9,834 bases of DNA. Origin: Candidatus Methanolliviera sp. GoM_asphalt (GTDB lineage Archaea; Halobacteriota; Methanoliparia; Methanoliparales; Methanoliparaceae). The notes below the pieces were generated by a model, which searched no databases, was not told the origin of the DNA, and saw only the letters and a list, made by a program, of their open reading frames with translations. The first letter of the stretch is position 1, and every line of letters starts with the position of its first letter. A program made the position numbers and the translations under genes. The DNA is taken from NCBI GenBank assembly GCA_902158745.1, contig CABGHH010000045.1, positions 1 to 9,834 of the forward strand, read 5' to 3'. This document shows, piece by piece, positions 7,576 through 9,834 of this stretch.

Positions 7576-8619
7576 TCACAGAGGATAGGTCCCATATCTC
7601 TTTGCAGCAATTGAAACGGCTTGAATATTCTCTAATGATGTTGCTATCGGTAAATCACACCCAGAGAATAGGATAAAGCCCCCTCCTTTACCTGCCTGCT
7701 CTATGGCATCCTTTGCTTCTTCCTCTACGTCCTTTGGGGAACCCATCAAGATTGTCCTGGTTTGGTCTATACCACCTGCTAGACAGGTTCGGTCTCCAAA
7801 TTTAACTTTAGCATCTGAAAGACTCCAATTTGTGCCTCTATCCCACCAGTTGATCCCTTTCACGCTTGGGAAATCGACCAACATATCCAATAATGGGTCT
7901 GTGCCACAAACATGTAGTATCACTGGAACGTGTATCTTTCTAAGAAGTTTCTCATCCCACTTTCGTGCAATATCCTCATATTGTTTTCGTGTCAGGATCT
8001 CCCTAGTAGCCCGGGTGACGGCCAGAAATATACCATCAGCCCCAGCCTCCTCCAACGCCTTTGCCTCTCTTATCAAGGATTCTGTGATCGTCTCAAGACC
8101 TATGGAGAGCAGATCAGGATTCCTTTTCACTTGTTTTAGAACATTGGAAAGAGAGCAAGCATGGGTAGCTGAGGTCATCGGGCAAAACATCACCCCCAAC
8201 ACAAACGCGCGCTCATCCAGCCATTCCTTGAGGTGTCCAATCGCTTTTACTAATACCTGAACACCGGCAACCTCTTCAGGGTCGAAAGGTTCTACCTCCT
8301 TCCACTCATCAGCACTCTTCACCGCATATTCCGAGATCAGAGGAGAAACATCGGCATCCATATAGCGCACCTTGCTTCCCCATCCTTCAGCGATCATACC
8401 CACATGAGAAAATGGAAATAGAATATCGAACCCTCCCTTCTCAAAGAGCGCACGTTGGCCAATAGCCATCTTCTCTCCATCGGTAGCATAGTCCTTTACA
8501 CTTATACCAACAATCTTTCCTGCTACATGCGTGGCAAAAGACCCTACTGGCACTCTATCTGGTTCTTTTAAATTGAGAGCAGCAAGAACCCTTTCTTTGG
8601 ATGTCATCTCTTCTGTCAT
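7576..8619 (-). CDS. Corrinoid-dependent methyltransferase, UroD/MtaA/MtbA superfamily (second paralogue)
   Basis: A 347-residue TIM-barrel protein of the uroporphyrinogen decarboxylase superfamily. The N-terminus MTSKERVLAALNLKEPDRVPV is typical. The putative zinc ligands of methyltransferase members are present: HVC (His236, Cys238) and a late cysteine in FSGCDL (Cys321). These mark it as a methyltransferase rather than a haem-pathway decarboxylase. Other conserved blocks are VTRATREI (201-208), NWWDRGT (257-263) and GGIDQTRT (282-289). The start at 8619 was chosen because AGGAG lies six bases upstream; the same frame stays open to 8742 but that extension overlaps the upstream gene and looks nothing like the family. 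It probably moves a methyl group between the corrinoid protein and a thiol, tetrahydropterin or methylated substrate; direction and substrate are not readable. Confidence 0.93.
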   Translation of the reverse strand: MTEEMTSKERVLAALNLKEPDRVPVGSFATHVAGKIVGISVKDYATDGEKMAIGQRALFEKGGFDILFPFSHVGMIAEGWGSKVRYMDADVSPLISEYAVKSADEWKEVEPFDPEEVAGVQVLVKAIGHLKEWLDERAFVLGVMFCPMTSATHACSLSNVLKQVKRNPDLLSIGLETITESLIREAKALEEAGADGIFLAVTRATREILTRKQYEDIARKWDEKLLRKIHVPVILHVCGTDPLLDMLVDFPSVKGINWWDRGTNWSLSDAKVKFGDRTCLAGGIDQTRTILMGSPKDVEEEAKDAIEQAGKGGGFILFSGCDLPIATSLENIQAVSIAAKRYGTYPL

Positions 8620-8625
8620 TTTCAT

Positions 8626-8630
8626 CTCCT
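8626..8630 (-). promoter_or_regulatory. Ribosome binding site for the second methyltransferase gene
   Basis: AGGAG on the minus strand, six bases before the ATG at 8619. It rules against the ATG at 8625, which would touch it, and makes the ATG at 8649 (MSNNF) less likely. The protein so begun, MTEEMTSKERV, lines up without gaps with MVEEMTSMERV of the upstream paralogue. Confidence 0.65.
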
Positions 8631-8651
8631 GATAAAAATTATTTGACATTT

Positions 8652-9707
8652 TCACAGAGATAGGGGATATTTGCCATATTTTTTGGCGGCATTGACCGCG
8701 GCAAGAATATTCTCTGGTGGGGTGATAGCACCAAGCTCGCATCCCGCAGATAACATAAAGCCACCGCCGGCAGCCGCCTGCCTAATGGCATCCTTTGCCT
8801 GCTCTTCCACTTCCTGTGGGGTACCGATTATAAGTGTTCTCGTCTGGTCAAGACCACCGACAATGATGATCTTATCTCCATATTTCTCCTTTATCTCCTC
8901 TAAATTATACTGTGTGCCCCTATCCCACCAGTTTACCGCCGAGATGGGATACTTTTCAATTATGGTCTTGAGCATTGGAACGTTTCCACAAACATGAACC
9001 ATTACGTGGGCATCTTTACCTTTAAGATGTTCTAATACCTTTAGATCATAAGGAATACCAAACTCCGCATATTGTTCATCGGTAAAAATATCTCGGGTGG
9101 CTCTGGTGCAGACCACCATAAAGATCTTCGCTCCCATGGAAATCTGTGCCTCTACCATCTGGCTTTCCTGATCGGCAATAATCTTCAGTCCCTTGTGCAA
9201 TGCTTCAGGATTCTTCTTGGTAGCTCTCAAGGCATCTGACATTCCCGCAACCCATGTAGCAACAGTAAGAGGACTGATTATACCACCCATTATTGGAACT
9301 GTATCTCCTACTTCATCGTGAATAATCTGACCGGCCTCAAGACTAGCTATCATCCCAGGTGTGATCGTTTTAAACTCTAATTTTTCCCAATCTTCTGGCT
9401 TCTTTACTGCTGGTTCCCCAACGGCTGGTGAGTCATACTGGGTGTCATAGTACTTCGTAGTGGTGCCAAATGCCTCGGCTAATGAGGCTATTCCAGACCC
9501 GGGCGTAACCAGATCCACTCCATACCGTTTAAGGAAGTTTAGCTGTCCTTCAGCCATTTTTTTACCATCGGTAGCATATTCAGGCACATTAACTCCTGCT
9601 TCTCTAGCCCCTATGGTCGTGGCTATAAAAACCACCGGCACCCTGTCCGGCTCCTCACGATTTAGAACCGCCATTACCCTTTCCATAGACGTCATCTCTT
9701 CTACCAT
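8652..9707 (-). CDS. Corrinoid-dependent methyltransferase, UroD/MtaA/MtbA superfamily (first paralogue)
   Basis: A 351-residue protein, a clear paralogue of the following gene along its whole length. It carries the same zinc-site pattern: HVC (His238, Cys240) and SAGCEL (Cys323). It shares NWWDRGT (259-265), GGLDQTRT (284-291), and CTRATRDI (200-207) with the neighbour. MtaA and MtbA of methanogens transfer methyl from a corrinoid protein to coenzyme M, and CmuA of chloromethane degraders is related. UroD-superfamily proteins also appear as substrate-side demethylases in O-demethylation systems, so either step is possible here. The start at 9707 follows AAGAGATGGT, a weak ribosome site, and is supported by alignment with the paralogue. 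It lies 12 bases after the corrinoid-protein stop, which strongly links it to that partner. Confidence 0.93.
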   Translation of the reverse strand: MVEEMTSMERVMAVLNREEPDRVPVVFIATTIGAREAGVNVPEYATDGKKMAEGQLNFLKRYGVDLVTPGSGIASLAEAFGTTTKYYDTQYDSPAVGEPAVKKPEDWEKLEFKTITPGMIASLEAGQIIHDEVGDTVPIMGGIISPLTVATWVAGMSDALRATKKNPEALHKGLKIIADQESQMVEAQISMGAKIFMVVCTRATRDIFTDEQYAEFGIPYDLKVLEHLKGKDAHVMVHVCGNVPMLKTIIEKYPISAVNWWDRGTQYNLEEIKEKYGDKIIIVGGLDQTRTLIIGTPQEVEEQAKDAIRQAAAGGGFMLSAGCELGAITPPENILAAVNAAKKYGKYPLSL

Positions 9708-9719
9708 TGTACCATCTCT

Positions 9720-9834
9720 TTAATCTATTCCAAGTAATCTCTTGGCTACCTTCGGTGCTTCTACAGCATCCTTAGCATAACCATCAGCTCCTATCTTATT
9801 CGCCCACTCCTGCGATACTGGCGCTCCGCCCACC
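9720..9834 (-). CDS. Corrinoid (B12-binding) methyl-carrier protein, C-terminal end, 5' part outside window
   Basis: Only 37 residues plus the stop are visible, running off the right edge. They read VGGAPVSQEWANKIGADGYA and then KDAVEAPKVAKRLLGID. This is the typical end of MtaC/MtbC/MtmC-type corrinoid proteins, where VGGAPV forms the last strand of the Rossmann-like B12-binding domain and IGADGYA(x)DA precedes the closing helix. The DxHxxG cobalt-ligand motif, expected about 100 residues earlier, is outside the window. Such proteins (about 210-230 residues) carry the methyl group on cobalt between two methyltransferases. It is the first gene of the visible operon. The substrate class cannot be told from this fragment. 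Confidence 0.88.
   Translation of the reverse strand, partial: VGGAPVSQEWANKIGADGYAKDAVEAPKVAKRLLGID

Noticed and set aside
7703..8260. 185-residue plus-strand open frame
   Set aside because: It lies wholly antisense to the second methyltransferase gene, has no recognisable domain or ribosome site, and is Ser/Arg-rich as expected of a shadow frame.
8620..8742. Longer N-terminus for the second methyltransferase (388 residues, start at 8742)
   Set aside because: The extension runs through the end of the upstream paralogue in another frame, has no family resemblance, and a good AGGAG site supports the start at 8619.

Overview
The window holds two opposed gene blocks that converge on a short spacer at about 5277-5376. 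The left block (plus strand, 1-5276) is a compact protein-quality-control operon: the C-terminal half of DnaK (Hsp70), GrpE, a zinc-finger-free J-protein of the CbpA/class B type, a small MerR-like protein of the CbpM type, and a full-length ClpB disaggregase. Genes abut or nearly abut throughout, as expected for one transcript whose promoter lies upstream of the window. Together they form a complete refolding and disaggregation machine: the J-protein loads clients on DnaK, GrpE exchanges its nucleotide, ClpB threads aggregates, and the CbpM-like protein probably restrains the J-protein or regulates the operon.

The right block (minus strand, 9834 down to 5377) is a corrinoid-dependent methyl-transfer operon. 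In transcription order it carries the last 37 residues of a corrinoid (B12-binding) protein, two tandem paralogous methyltransferases of the uroporphyrinogen decarboxylase (UroD/MtaA/MtbA/CmuA) superfamily, a RACo-like corrinoid activation ATPase with an N-terminal [2Fe-2S] ferredoxin domain, and a small eight-cysteine protein. Gaps are 0-35 bases, so this is also one transcript starting outside the window. The corrinoid protein would carry the methyl group on cobalt, the UroD-family enzymes would load and/or unload it, and the RACo-like protein would re-reduce cobalt inactivated to Co(II). The methyl donor cannot be read from the window. A methoxylated compound, a methylamine or a methylthiol are all possible.

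The RACo-like gene is broken into two overlapping reading frames by an apparent one-base loss in an A-rich tract (6103-6112). This is either a sequencing or assembly error, or a real lesion.

The organism is a strict anaerobe living on C1/methyl chemistry. Codon use is rich in AGA/AGG and ATA, and several genes have Shine-Dalgarno-like sites. A methylotrophic or ANME/Syntrophoarchaeia-like archaeon and a deep-branching anaerobic bacterium both remain plausible. No RNA genes, mobile elements, CRISPR arrays or long repeats were seen.
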